Shown: positions 7,878 through 16,661 of the stretch, one piece after another
Layout: each line of letters begins with the position of its first letter
How positions within the stretch are numbered: position 1 is the stretch's first letter
NCBI GenBank assembly: GCA_017628675.1
Contig: JAGBYS010000285.1
Span: 1 to 16,822, forward strand
DNA from: Tidjanibacter sp.
GTDB lineage: Bacteria; Bacteroidota; Bacteroidia; Bacteroidales; Rikenellaceae
Direction: 5' to 3'
Length of the DNA: 16,822 nt
The notes under the pieces: generated by a model
Seen by the model: only the letters and a program-made list of their open reading frames with translations
Databases searched by the model: none
What the model was told of the DNA's origin: nothing
Program-made: the position numbers and the translations under genes

Positions 7878-9077
7878 ATGAAAACAGTATGTCTATACTT
7901 TCAGGTTCACCAGCCTCTGAGGCTTAAGACCTACAGGTTCTTCAATATGGGTAAGGACCACAACTATCTCGATGTGTCGGCCAACCGTTCCATTATGCAG
8001 CGTGTGGCTGCCGAGTGCTATCTGCCTATGAACAACCTCCTGCTCCGCCTTATCAAGGAGAACGAGGGTCAGTTCAAGGTGACCTTCTCCATCTCGGGTC
8101 TGGCTATTGAGCAGTTCCGCAGCTACACCCCCGAGGTGCTCGACAGCTTCCGTGAGCTGGCCAAGACCGGTTGCGTGGAGTTCCTGGCCGAGAGTTACTC
8201 CCACTCCCTCTCGTCGCTCATCTCGCCCGAGGAGTTTAGGAGCGAGGTTGAGGCCCACGTGGAACTTATGAAGGAGGAGTTTGGCTACACGCCCACCTCG
8301 TTCCGCAATACGGAGCTCATCTACTCCGACCAGATTGGTGAGCAGGTTGCAGCTATGGGCTTCAAGGCTATGTTGGCCGAGGGTGCCCGCCACGTGCTCG
8401 GTTGGAAGAGCCCCAACTTCGTCTATGCCAACTCGTTGGATCAGAAACTGAGGGTGCTTCTGCGCAACTACAAACTCTCCGACGATATCGCCTTCCGCTT
8501 CTCCAACCAGGGTTGGGGCGAGTGGCCTCTGACGGCAGATAAGTATGCCGGCTGGATTGCCGACGACAACACCACCGGTGAGGTTATCAACCTCTTTATG
8601 GACTACGAGACCTTCGGTGAGCACCAGAAGTCCTCGTGTGGCATCTTCGACTTTATGGCCGCTCTGCCCAAGGCTATGCTCCAGACCGGCGCACTGAAGT
8701 TCGGCACCGTGACCGAGACCGCTGCCGAGAACCAGCCCACAGGCGTTCTCTACTGCACTCACGCTATGTCGTGGGCCGATGAGGAGAGGGATGTGACCGC
8801 TTGGCTCGGCAACGACCTCCAGAATGAGGCTTTCGGTAAGCTCTATGGCCTTCAGGAGAAGGTGCGCGAGCTGAACCACGACGACTTCAACTATGTGTGG
8901 AACTTTATGAAGGCTTCGGACCACTTCTACTATATGGCTACCAAGTGGTTCTCTGATGGAGATGTTCATAGCTACTTCAACCCCTACGACTCGGCCTACT
9001 CGGCATTCATCAACTATATGAATGTCCTCTCCGACTTCGCAAACGAGTTGGATTTGGCTCTCGAGGCAAATAAGTAG
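7878..9077 (+). CDS. GH57-family alpha-amylase-like glycoside hydrolase
   Basis: This 399-residue protein belongs to GH57, the second alpha-amylase family. Visible conserved regions are the N-terminal HQP at 11-13, FRNTEL with Glu146 as the likely nucleophile, and FMDYETFGEH with Asp242 as the likely acid/base. At 399 residues it is clearly shorter than the GH57 branching enzymes (500-700 residues), so an amylase or small glucanotransferase is more likely than a branching enzyme. It lacks a signal peptide, so it should act on internal glucan. It is the last gene of the plus-strand cluster, 18 nt after the GT4 gene, and is followed by a strong hairpin terminator. The family is secure; the exact bond specificity is not visible. 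Confidence 0.92.
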   Translation: MKTVCLYFQVHQPLRLKTYRFFNMGKDHNYLDVSANRSIMQRVAAECYLPMNNLLLRLIKENEGQFKVTFSISGLAIEQFRSYTPEVLDSFRELAKTGCVEFLAESYSHSLSSLISPEEFRSEVEAHVELMKEEFGYTPTSFRNTELIYSDQIGEQVAAMGFKAMLAEGARHVLGWKSPNFVYANSLDQKLRVLLRNYKLSDDIAFRFSNQGWGEWPLTADKYAGWIADDNTTGEVINLFMDYETFGEHQKSSCGIFDFMAALPKAMLQTGALKFGTVTETAAENQPTGVLYCTHAMSWADEERDVTAWLGNDLQNEAFGKLYGLQEKVRELNHDDFNYVWNFMKASDHFYYMATKWFSDGDVHSYFNPYDSAYSAFINYMNVLSDFANELDLALEANK

Positions 9078-9098
9078 CAACAATAGGCTAACGACCAT

Positions 9099-9146
9099 AA
9101 AAAACAACTCACGGGTTACATTTTTGTAACCCGTGAGTTGTTTTAT
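9099..9146. terminator. bidirectional hairpin terminator between the GH57 and comF genes
   Basis: Positions 9101-9120 and 9125-9144 are perfect inverted repeats of 20 bp with a four-base TTTT loop. The stem ends in A residues on the left and T residues on the right, so it reads as stem plus U-run on both strands. It sits exactly between two convergent genes (stops at 9077 on plus and 9167 on minus), as expected for a shared terminator. Confidence 0.92.
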
Positions 9147-9166
9147 TGTGTGTCTAAATCCCTGTG

Positions 9167-9856
9167 CTAAAAGTAATGCGCTGAGGCAAAGGCACAAATG
9201 CTTATGCGCACTCCCTCCACGGAGTTTATGAGTGCCTGGGCTGAGGAGCCTATGGTCGCACCCGAGGTGATGACATCGTCGACCAGCAGTATGTGCTTGC
9301 CCCTGAGCTCTTCGGCCCTCTTGACACTAAAGATACCCTCCACATTGCTCCAGCGCTCCTCGGAACGCTTCAGGGCCTGGCTCGGATTGTTCTTCACCCT
9401 GTGGAGGTGCTTGGTGGAGTAGGGCCTCTGGAGAGCCGCCGCCACCCCTCGGGCCATATACTCGGCCTGATTGTAGCCTCGCTTGAGCTGCTTGCGGCGG
9501 TGGAGTGGCACGGGGATGATAAGGTCCACATCGTAGAAGAGTTCGCCCTCGGCCAGAGCCTCGCCCAACCAACGACCACACTCCTCGGCAATCCTCCAAC
9601 TACCCTTGTACTTGAATTCGTGAACAGCCTCACGCCAGCCACTCCCCTTGGGGAAGGAGAGGAGTGCGGCAGCGCGCTCGGTGGGCACAATGGTGCGCAG
9701 ATGGTCCAGGAGTGGGTTGTGTGCCTCGGTGGGGTGGGTGGTTAGTGGTGCCTCCATACGACAATGGGTGCAGAAGGTCTGTTCTCCCTCAATGAGATAG
9801 CACCCACAGGCGGGACACCTGCGTGGCAGAAAGAGAGCAATCAGTGAGCGTAACAT
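9167..9856 (-). CDS. comF: ComF family phosphoribosyltransferase-like protein
   Basis: This 229-residue protein has the ComF layout. It begins with a small zinc finger, CPAC at 14-17 and CTHC at 29-32. The centre has IPVPLHRRKQLKRGYNQAE. The C-terminal type I phosphoribosyltransferase signature is VDDVITSGAT at 192-201, the PRPP-binding loop. In transformable bacteria ComF takes part in DNA uptake or recombination. In many others, including Bacteroidetes, the role is not settled, so competence should not be inferred from this gene alone. The ATG start at 9856 gives the usual N-terminus just ahead of the zinc finger. It lies 29 nt downstream of priA on the same strand, so the two are probably cotranscribed. 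The link is sensible because both act on single-stranded DNA processes. Confidence 0.93.
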   Translation of the reverse strand: MLRSLIALFLPRRCPACGCYLIEGEQTFCTHCRMEAPLTTHPTEAHNPLLDHLRTIVPTERAAALLSFPKGSGWREAVHEFKYKGSWRIAEECGRWLGEALAEGELFYDVDLIIPVPLHRRKQLKRGYNQAEYMARGVAAALQRPYSTKHLHRVKNNPSQALKRSEERWSNVEGIFSVKRAEELRGKHILLVDDVITSGATIGSSAQALINSVEGVRISICAFASAHYF

Positions 9857-9885
9857 ATTGTCGGGGTGGAGGTTATGGGCAGTAG

Positions 9886-12156
9886 TTAGCCTTGGGGATC
9901 TACATTGACGGTGACGGCTATGCGGCCGTAGAGCTTGTTGCGCGAGAACTCCCTGAGGGCCTCACGAATGAGCCCCTTGGTGTCGGCGGGCGACTCGTTG
10001 CGGTGGATGCGCACTATTATCTCCATAATGTAGGTGTCGGCAATGTGGCTCACGGCAGGTGCGTGGGCGTCGCTCACCCCACGGCCAATGAGCTCCTTGA
10101 GTCTGGCGGCCAGATGGCGTGCACCACGATAGACACCCTCGGCCGAGGTGTGCTTGAGGGTGATGGCCACAAGGCGTGTGAAAGGCGGGTAGCCGAAGGC
10201 CTCACGGTCGCGCAGTTGGCAGAGTGCCATTGCTCGATAGTCGCCCTTGGCGGCCTGAATGATGGTGTGGTTCTCGGGCTGCGAGGTCTGGATGATGGTG
10301 TGACCCTTGTCGTCGGTGCGACCCGCACGGCCTGTAATCTGCACGATGGTCTGGAAGGCACGCTCCTCTGCACGGAAGTCGGGACGGCACAGCAGATTGT
10401 CGGCATTGAGTATGCCTACGACCGAAACGCCCTCAAAATCAAAGCCTTTGGTGATGAGTCCGGTGCCTATGAGTATGTCCGTTTCGCCTCGCTCAAAGGA
10501 GCGTATGGTGTTCCTCAGTCGCTGAGCCGAGGCTGCCACATCGCCATCGAGTCGGGCCACTCTTGCCTGGGGGAAGAGCTCCTGTGTGCTCTCCTCAATC
10601 TTCTCGGTGCCAAAGCCCTGAGGCTCCAAGACGCCTTGCTGACAGGCGGGACATCTGGGGGGCGTATCTTCCGAGTGGCCACAGAGGTTGCAGCGCAATC
10701 GGTTGCCTTTTTTGTAGTAGGTGAGTGCGACACCGCAGTGGGGACACCTTGCGCTCCAGCCACACGAGGGGCACTCCACATAGGGGGCAAATCCTCGTCT
10801 GTTCTGGAAGAGCATCACCTGCCGGTGCTCTGCAAGGGCAGTGTCTATAGCGTCGCGTAACTCTTTGTTTATGTGTCCTTTGCGCTCGCCTCGCTGGGCG
10901 CTCTTTATGGTGTTCGATACGGTCACGGTGGGGAGTGCACCCGAGCCAAATCGCTCCCCGAGCCACACATAGCCGTAGCGGCCCGTGTAGGCATTATAGA
11001 AACTCTCGAGCGAGGGTGTGGCACTACCGAGAAGGGTGCGGGTGCCCAGGTTGTGGGCCATCCATACGGCCACATCGCGTGCCGAAAAGCGGGGTGCGGG
11101 GTCCTCCTGCTTGAAACTGCGGTCGTGCTCCTCGTCGACGATGATGAGTCCGAGGTTGTTGAGGGGTAGGAGTATGGCTGAGCGGGTGCCGACCACAATC
11201 TCTCCGCCCTCCGAACGACTGAGCTTGATGTACATCTCCGTGCGGGCACGGGCAGTCATCCCCGAGTGGTAGACCACAAGCCCGTCGCCAAAGGCGGCCC
11301 TCAGGCGCAAGATGAGTTGCTCGGTGAGGGCAAGCTCGGGAATCAAGTAGAGCACCGACTCGCCCCTTGACAGCGTGGCCTCCACAAGGCGGATGTAGAG
11401 TTCCGTCTTGCCACTGCCGGTTATGCCGTGCAGCAGGGTTGTGCGGTGGCGTGAAAGGCTCTCCTGAAGTTTGCCGAGGGCTGAGGCCTGCACCTCGGAG
11501 AGGGTTGTCTGGTGGCGGAAGGAGGTAGACTCATAGTGGGGCGTGCGCTCACGGTCGTAGCTCTCCAGGAGCCCACCCTCCAGCAGTTTGGCGATAATGG
11601 GGGTGGAGGCTTCGAGCGCTCGGCGTGGCACTTCGCCATCGAAGTAGTGGCCCTCGCCACAGAGCCCGAGAAACTCCATCATAGCCTTGTACTGCGCCTT
11701 GCGACGGGGAAGTAGTGACTCGAGGGCCTCATTGAGGGCTGCCTCCGAGCGGAGCCCCTTCGGAAGGCGCAACATCTGCTCACGGCCGAGCGAGAAGACG
11801 AGCTTACTAAATAGGTCGTCATTCTCAGCCGAGGGTTTCAGAAGAGAGGGGAGCGCCGCACGCATAATCTCACCCTCGGTGCACATATAGTATTCGGCCA
11901 TCCACTCCCAGAGGGCAATCTGCCCGATGCCGGCCAGAGGCTCGGTGCGCACGATGGCGGCGACGGTGCGCAGTCGCTTGTAGGGAGGGGTGTTGTGGTG
12001 GAGTCGTTTGACGATGCCGGGGTAGATTTTGTTCTCGCCCAGGGGCACAGCCACACCCGAGCCGACAACTATGTTGTCGCTCATAGACTCCTCCACCTCG
12101 AAGGTGAGAGGGGCGATGGCCAGCGGGAGAATCACATCGGCAAATAGGCGTTCCAT
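9886..12156 (-). CDS. priA: primosomal protein N', replication restart helicase PriA
   Basis: PriA recognises stalled forks and D-loops and reloads the replicative helicase. This 756-residue version starts MERLFADVILPL, matching the usual 3' DNA-binding domain start. Walker A is GITGSGKT with Lys250, and the Walker B/DEAH-type box is DEEH at 341-344. Eight cysteines lie in CxxC pairs between residues 462 and 505 (from CPSC through CPHC and CNLC to CPAC), forming the two zinc sites that interrupt helicase lobe 2. Lobe 2 continues with GTGLITKGFDFEGV and QITGRAGR. The frame stays open for 33 more codons upstream to 12255, but those residues do not look like PriA, so the ATG at 12156 is preferred. 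comF follows 29 nt downstream. All key motifs are intact. Confidence 0.96.
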   Translation of the reverse strand: MERLFADVILPLAIAPLTFEVEESMSDNIVVGSGVAVPLGENKIYPGIVKRLHHNTPPYKRLRTVAAIVRTEPLAGIGQIALWEWMAEYYMCTEGEIMRAALPSLLKPSAENDDLFSKLVFSLGREQMLRLPKGLRSEAALNEALESLLPRRKAQYKAMMEFLGLCGEGHYFDGEVPRRALEASTPIIAKLLEGGLLESYDRERTPHYESTSFRHQTTLSEVQASALGKLQESLSRHRTTLLHGITGSGKTELYIRLVEATLSRGESVLYLIPELALTEQLILRLRAAFGDGLVVYHSGMTARARTEMYIKLSRSEGGEIVVGTRSAILLPLNNLGLIIVDEEHDRSFKQEDPAPRFSARDVAVWMAHNLGTRTLLGSATPSLESFYNAYTGRYGYVWLGERFGSGALPTVTVSNTIKSAQRGERKGHINKELRDAIDTALAEHRQVMLFQNRRGFAPYVECPSCGWSARCPHCGVALTYYKKGNRLRCNLCGHSEDTPPRCPACQQGVLEPQGFGTEKIEESTQELFPQARVARLDGDVAASAQRLRNTIRSFERGETDILIGTGLITKGFDFEGVSVVGILNADNLLCRPDFRAEERAFQTIVQITGRAGRTDDKGHTIIQTSQPENHTIIQAAKGDYRAMALCQLRDREAFGYPPFTRLVAITLKHTSAEGVYRGARHLAARLKELIGRGVSDAHAPAVSHIADTYIMEIIVRIHRNESPADTKGLIREALREFSRNKLYGRIAVTVNVDPQG

Positions 12157-12262
12157 TGTTTTTCTTAACTTTTTGGTGGAAAAACACTCCTTGGGGTGGC
12201 TATTTTCTGTCCTGGTGAGAGAAAATAAATTCCCAAAAAATCTTTCCGCAAACAATTCTTGA

Positions 12263-12270
12263 CAAAAATA
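12263..12270 (-). promoter_or_regulatory. candidate -7 box for priA-comF
   Basis: Read on the minus strand this is TATTTTTG, which fits TAnnTTTG. It would give a leader of about 100 nt before the priA ATG at 12156. No clear TTTG-type -33 element is visible at the expected distance, so support is weak. Confidence 0.25.
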
Positions 12271-12293
12271 GATAAAAATCGCGAAAAAGGTTG

Positions 12294-12301
12294 TACCTTC
12301 G
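12294..12301 (+). promoter_or_regulatory. candidate -7 box for the yitT-metG genes
   Basis: TACCTTCG is one base away from the Bacteroidetes consensus TAnnTTTG and lies 23 nt before the ATG at 12325, a typical short-leader arrangement. A TTGACA occurs at 12259-12264, but at 29 bases from the -7 box it is too far to be the normal -33 partner. This box also favours the ATG at 12325 over the TTG at 12259, which would lie upstream of it. Confidence 0.45.
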
Positions 12302-12324
12302 TGACGAATTATAAAGTTACAGCA

Positions 12325-13284
12325 ATGAATAACTCTAACTCTAAATTTGGTAAAGTTTTTACTTGGGTCAAGGACCTCGTGTTGATTACCATTGGCGTAG
12401 CTATCTACGCATTTGCTTGGACCGGAATTATCAACCCTGCCGACGGTATGGGTGGTGGTGCAACGGGTTTTGCCCGTCTGGTGTGTGAGCTCACCGGCGG
12501 CCTTGAGGGTGGCGGTGTGCCCATCGGTGTTACCTTCTTCATCTTCAATGCCGTATTCCTCATTATCTGCGTGCTGCTTCTGGGCGCCAAGTTCGGCATT
12601 AAGACCATCTATGCAATCTTTATGACCTCGGTGCTTATGACACTCTTTGAGGGTATTCTGCCCACCGATGGTATATTCCCCGCTCTGGCCGATGATAAAC
12701 TCCTCTCCTCCATCCTTGGTGGTATCGTGATGGGTATCGGTGTGGCAAGCTGCCTGCTGATGGGCGGTTCGACCGGCGGTAGCGACCTCATCGCAATGAT
12801 TGTCACCCGCTATATGAACCTCAGCTACTCGCAGGTGGTTGTCTTTGTGGACATCTTCATCATCGGCTCCTCCTACTTTGTGTTTGGTGGCGACATTATG
12901 ATTACCATCTATGGTTTCATCACTACGGCGGTCTTCGGCTATGCAAGTAATATGGTGCTATCGGGAGATAAACAATCGTTGCAGATTTTCGTCTTCTCGA
13001 AGGAATACGACGCCATTGCCGATGTGGTTTCGACCAAGCTGGAGAGGGGTGTAACCCTTCTGAACGGTACGGGCTACTACTCCAAAAAGGATGTTAAGAT
13101 TGTTATGATTGTCTGCCGCAAGAACGAGATGGGTATGATGATGAGGGCCATCAAGAGTGTCGATGGCAATGCCTTCATCTCCGTAGCCAATGTTATGGGT
13201 GTCTATGGCGAGGGCTTCGACAAGTATAAGATTGCAGGCAAGAAGGAGCTCAAGGCTGTCAAGAAGACCGAGGGCATCATCTAA
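12325..13284 (+). CDS. YitT family membrane protein (DUF161 plus DUF2179)
   Basis: This 319-residue protein has about six hydrophobic segments, near residues 17-37, 64-86, 88-108, 125-146, 165-187 and 191-212. They are rich in glycines, including GMGGGATGFARL and GGSTGGSDLIA, typical of the YitT_membrane domain. A soluble C-terminal DUF2179-like domain follows from about 215, with the family-type pattern RGVTLLNGTGYYSKKDVKIVMIVCRKNE. It is an inner-membrane protein whose substrate is unknown; transport has been proposed for the family but not shown generally. The frame is open from a TTG at 12259, but the ATG at 12325 lies just after a plausible -7 box and gives the usual short N-terminus. 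metG begins 40 nt downstream with no terminator between, so cotranscription is likely. Confidence 0.9.
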   Translation: MNNSNSKFGKVFTWVKDLVLITIGVAIYAFAWTGIINPADGMGGGATGFARLVCELTGGLEGGGVPIGVTFFIFNAVFLIICVLLLGAKFGIKTIYAIFMTSVLMTLFEGILPTDGIFPALADDKLLSSILGGIVMGIGVASCLLMGGSTGGSDLIAMIVTRYMNLSYSQVVVFVDIFIIGSSYFVFGGDIMITIYGFITTAVFGYASNMVLSGDKQSLQIFVFSKEYDAIADVVSTKLERGVTLLNGTGYYSKKDVKIVMIVCRKNEMGMMMRAIKSVDGNAFISVANVMGVYGEGFDKYKIAGKKELKAVKKTEGII

Positions 13285-13324
13285 CAAAAAGAAGAACAAT
13301 TAGGTATTAGATATAATTAGGATA

Positions 13325-15361
13325 ATGAGCAAAGAGTATAAAAGATATTTGGTCACTTCGGCACTTCCTTATGCCAATGGCCCTGTCCACATCGGCCACC
13401 TGGCCGGCGTTTATGTCCCCTCGGACATCTATGTGCGCTACCTCCGACTCAGGGGTAGGGATGTGGTTTGGGTGTGCGGTAGTGACGAGCACGGTGTGCC
13501 CATCACCATCAAGGCACGCAAAGAGGGCGTAACCCCACAGGATGTGGTGGATAAGTACAATGCGATCATCAAGAAGTCGTTCGAGGGCCTGGGCATCTCG
13601 TTCGACATCTACTCGCGTACCACCTCCCCCACCCACTATAAGACCGCTTCGGAGTTCTTCCGCACACTCTACGACAAGGGTGTATTCTCGGAGGCTACCT
13701 CGAAACAATACTACGACGAGGAGGCAAAACAGTTCCTTGCCGACCGCTACATTATGGGTACCTGCCCCCACTGCCAGGCAGAGGGCGCCTATGGCGACCA
13801 GTGTGAGAAGTGCGGCTCGACCCTGAACCCCACCGACCTCATCAACCCCAAGAGTATGATCTCGGGCTCGGCTCCCGTGATGAAGGAGACCACCCACTGG
13901 TACCTCCCCCTGGATAAGTATGAGCCCGCACTGAGGGAGTGGATCCTGGAGGGCCACAAGGAGTGGAAGACCAATGTCTATGGTCAGTGCAAGTCGTGGA
14001 TGGATCTCGGTTTGCAGCCCCGTGCCGTGAGCCGCGATTTGAATTGGGGTATCCCCGTGCCCGTTGAGGGTGCCGAGGGTAAGGTGCTCTATGTGTGGTT
14101 CGACGCCCCCATCGGCTACATCTCCGCAACCAAGGACCTCACCCCCGATTGGGAGAAGTATTGGAAGAGCGAGGATACGAAGATGGTACACTTCATCGGT
14201 AAGGACAACATCGTCTTCCACTGCATCGTCTTCCCCGCAATGCTGATGGCACACGGCGGTTATATCCTGCCCGAGAATGTGCCTGCCAATGAGTTCCTGA
14301 ACCTCGAGGGCGACAAGATCTCCACCTCGCGCAACTGGGCCGTGTGGCTCAATGAGTATCTGGAGGATATGCCCGGCAAGCAGGATGTTCTGCGCTATGT
14401 GCTCTGCGCCAATGCTCCCGAGACCAAGGATAACGACTTCACCTGGAAGGACTATCAGGCCCGCAACAATAACGAGCTCGTGGCTGTGCTCGGCAACTTC
14501 GTAAACCGTGCGCTGGTGCTCACCCACAAATACTACGGTGGCGTGGTGCCCGAGGCTGGCGAGCTCAGCGACTACGACAAGGAGATTCTCGCCGAGCTGC
14601 CCCGCATCAAGACCGCTCTGGAGGAGAACTTGGAGAACTACCGCTTCCGCGAGGCACTCAAGGAGGCTATGAATATCGCTCGCCTGGGTAATAAATACCT
14701 GGCCGACACCGAGCCTTGGAAGGTTGTTAAGACCGACCCCGAGAGGGTGAAAACCATCCTCAATGTGGCACTCCAGATTGTGGCCAATACCACTGTGGCC
14801 ATTGAGCCCTTTATGCCCTTCAGCGCCGAGAAACTGCTGAGGATGTTGGCCGTAGAGAAGATTGATTGGGAGATGATTGGCCACAGCGATCTCATCCCCG
14901 CAGGTCACACCATCTCGACCCCCGAGCTCCTCTTCGAGAAGATTGAGGACGATGTTATCGAGCGTCAGGTGCAGAAACTGCAGGATACCAAGAGGGCCAA
15001 TGAGGCCGCTGCCGCAACCGTGGAGCCCCAGAAGGAGAGCGTAACCTTCGACCAGTTTGGCAAGATGGACATCAGGGTTTCGACCGTGGTGGCTGCCGAG
15101 AAGGTTGCCAAGACCAAGAAACTCTTGAAGCTGACGGTTGATACAGGTATCGACACTCGTACCATTGTGTCGGGCATTGCCGAGTACTACACCCCCGAGG
15201 AGCTCGTTGGCCGCCAGATTCTGGTGCTTGTGAACTTGCTGCCCCGCGAACTCAAGGGTATCACCTCCGAGGGTATGATCCTGATGGCTGCCGACGCTAC
15301 GGGCAAGCTCACCCTGCTGGCTCCCGCCGACAAGGTGCCCAACGGCTCGCAGGTAGGCTAA
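13325..15361 (+). CDS. metG: methionyl-tRNA synthetase
   Basis: This 678-residue class I synthetase charges tRNA-Met with methionine. It has [11 protein letters not shown] with HIGH at 22-25, a zinc-binding knuckle of two CxxC pairs (CPHC and CEKC) in the connective peptide region, and KISTS at 331-335 as the KMSKS-loop variant. The alpha-helical anticodon-binding domain follows. From about residue 575 to the end lies an EMAP-II/Trbp111-like OB-fold, the tRNA-binding and dimerisation module ([11 protein letters not shown], then [19 protein letters not shown]). The full two-module length matches the long MetRS form common in Bacteroidetes. It lies 40 nt after the YitT gene and may share its transcript. 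The region after its stop is rich in hairpins. Everything expected is present. Confidence 0.97.
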   Translation: MSKEYKRYLVTSALPYANGPVHIGHLAGVYVPSDIYVRYLRLRGRDVVWVCGSDEHGVPITIKARKEGVTPQDVVDKYNAIIKKSFEGLGISFDIYSRTTSPTHYKTASEFFRTLYDKGVFSEATSKQYYDEEAKQFLADRYIMGTCPHCQAEGAYGDQCEKCGSTLNPTDLINPKSMISGSAPVMKETTHWYLPLDKYEPALREWILEGHKEWKTNVYGQCKSWMDLGLQPRAVSRDLNWGIPVPVEGAEGKVLYVWFDAPIGYISATKDLTPDWEKYWKSEDTKMVHFIGKDNIVFHCIVFPAMLMAHGGYILPENVPANEFLNLEGDKISTSRNWAVWLNEYLEDMPGKQDVLRYVLCANAPETKDNDFTWKDYQARNNNELVAVLGNFVNRALVLTHKYYGGVVPEAGELSDYDKEILAELPRIKTALEENLENYRFREALKEAMNIARLGNKYLADTEPWKVVKTDPERVKTILNVALQIVANTTVAIEPFMPFSAEKLLRMLAVEKIDWEMIGHSDLIPAGHTISTPELLFEKIEDDVIERQVQKLQDTKRANEAAAATVEPQKESVTFDQFGKMDIRVSTVVAAEKVAKTKKLLKLTVDTGIDTRTIVSGIAEYYTPEELVGRQILVLVNLLPRELKGITSEGMILMAADATGKLTLLAPADKVPNGSQVG

Positions 15362-15404
15362 TGCCGAAGCAAGGCGATAGTTAGAGGCAGGGCCTTCGGT
15401 TGTA

Positions 15405-15454
15405 GAGATACGAAGTATCTCACAAAAATTTTTGGGGCGCCTTTTAAAAGGCGC
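15405..15454. other. two hairpins between metG and ilvE
   Basis: Two perfect inverted repeats are adjacent. The first is gagatac-gaa-gtatctc (15405-15421), a 7-bp stem with a 3-nt loop. The second is an 18-nt palindrome, GCGCCTTTTAAAAGGCGC (15437-15454), flanked by T-rich sequence on the left and six A residues on the right. On the plus strand no T-run follows, so this is not a classic terminator for metG. It could be an operator, an RNA processing site or an attenuator. The rest of the 15362-15520 gap is AT-rich. Confidence 0.5.
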
Positions 15455-15520
15455 AAAAAAGAAAAAGGAAATAAGTATAACCAAATAACACACTAAAATT
15501 TTCCTAAAACTATTTAAGTG

Positions 15521-16537
15521 ATGAAAGACATTAAATGGCAAGAGCTTGGTTTTAGCTATGTAAAAACCGACTACAACACTCGTTGCGTATGGAAAGATGG
15601 CGCGTGGGGTAAGGTTGAGGTGAGCGACAGCGAGTACCTCCCTATCCATATGGCCGCAACCTGCCTCCACTATGGTCAGGAGGTTTTCGAGGGTCTGAAG
15701 GCTTTACGTGGCGTTGATGGCAAGGTTCGTTTCTTCCGTCTGGAGGAGAACGCAAAGCGTATGCAGCGTTCGGGTGAGTATCTGCGTATGCAGGTGCCCA
15801 GCATTGAGCTGTTCGAGGAGATGTGTACCAAGGCTGTTCAGGCCAATGCGGAGTTCATTCCTCCCTATGGTACCGGCGCATCGCTCTACTTGCGTCCTCT
15901 GCTGATTGGTACCGGCGCACAGGTAGGTGTTAAGGAGTCGAACGAGTACACCTTCGTGGTGTTCGTAACTCCCGTAGGTCCCTACTTCAAGGAGGGCTTC
16001 AAACCCATCACCGTGACTCTGGAGCGCCTCTACGACCGCGCAGCTCCCCACGGCACCGGCCACACCAAGGTGGGTGGTAACTATGCAGCCTCCATCGGCT
16101 CGGGCTCGAGGGCTCACGAGGCAGGCTTCGCAAATGTGCTCTACCTGGATCCTCAGGAGAAGAAGTATATCGACGAGTTCGGTGCTGCCAACTTCTTCGG
16201 TATCAAGGATGGCAAGTATGTAACTCCCGATTCGTCTTCGGTTCTTCCTTCGATTACCAATATGTCGCTCCGCACCCTCGCTGAGGACCTCGGCCTGACT
16301 GTGGAGAACCGTCCTATCCCCGTTGAGGAGCTTGCTACCTTCGAGGAGGCTGGCGCTTGCGGTACCGCAGCTGTTATCTCGCCCGTAGGTCGCATCTTCG
16401 ATCCTCTGACCAAGGAGTACTTTGAGTATGGCGCTGAGGCTGGTCCCGTGAGCGTTAAACTCTACACCCTCCTTCAGGATATTCAGTACGGTCGTGCGGA
16501 GGATAAGCACGGTTGGACCACCATCATCAACCTGTAA
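15521..16537 (+). CDS. ilvE: branched-chain amino acid aminotransferase
   Basis: This 338-residue fold-type IV PLP enzyme transfers amino groups between glutamate and the 2-oxo acids of leucine, isoleucine and valine. It resembles the mammalian-like class II BCATs: HYGQEVFEGLKALR near the N-terminus, RFFRLEENAKRM, then GHTKVGGNYAAS, where Lys183 should form the Schiff base with PLP. YIDEFGAANFFGI and GACGTAAVISPVG follow as cofactor phosphate-binding regions. A GTG immediately precedes the ATG in frame; I chose the ATG at 15521. It has its own upstream gap of 159 nt containing hairpins, so separate regulation from metG is plausible. No other ilv or leu genes are in the window. A large hairpin begins at its stop codon. 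Confidence 0.95.
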   Translation: MKDIKWQELGFSYVKTDYNTRCVWKDGAWGKVEVSDSEYLPIHMAATCLHYGQEVFEGLKALRGVDGKVRFFRLEENAKRMQRSGEYLRMQVPSIELFEEMCTKAVQANAEFIPPYGTGASLYLRPLLIGTGAQVGVKESNEYTFVVFVTPVGPYFKEGFKPITVTLERLYDRAAPHGTGHTKVGGNYAASIGSGSRAHEAGFANVLYLDPQEKKYIDEFGAANFFGIKDGKYVTPDSSSVLPSITNMSLRTLAEDLGLTVENRPIPVEELATFEEAGACGTAAVISPVGRIFDPLTKEYFEYGAEAGPVSVKLYTLLQDIQYGRAEDKHGWTTIINL

Positions 16538-16661
16538 AAAAACGCATATAGCGGGTGAATTTTGCACCAAATTTCAAAGGTGGCTTCCTCATTTGCGCCA
16601 AGCAAACTGCGGAGCCACCTTCTTATTTCGCACAAAATTCCCTCCGCTATCTGCGTTTTTT
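16537..16661 (+). terminator. large imperfect hairpin overlapping the ilvE stop, probable terminator
   Basis: The outer arms 16537-16567 and 16630-16661 are imperfect inverted repeats (AAAAAACGCA...ATAGCGG against CCGCTAT...TGCGTTTTTT). Inside them a perfect 9-bp stem pairs aaggtggct (16577-16585) with agccacctt (16613-16621). Within that lies a 5-bp stem, tttgc (16592-16596) with gcaaa (16602-16606). The structure ends in six T residues and more T-rich sequence, which fits transcription termination. At about 125 nt it is much longer than a normal terminator, and its right arm is repeated downstream. Confidence 0.6.

Noticed and set aside
9892..10860. A 322-codon plus-strand frame inside priA
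   Set aside because: It is antisense to the zinc-binding and helicase lobe 2 region of an intact priA. No family is recognisable.
12259..12324. TTG start adding 22 residues to the YitT protein
   Set aside because: It would begin upstream of the likely -7 box at 12294-12301 and gives a charged, non-family N-terminus.
15361..15384. A 7-codon frame overlapping the metG stop (TAATG)
   Set aside because: It is too short to support as a gene, and its ATG is expected by chance after a TAA stop.
13307..15670. A 787-codon minus-strand frame opposite metG
   Set aside because: It is the same in-register shadow effect. It runs across the metG/ilvE gap and into ilvE and has no recognisable motif.
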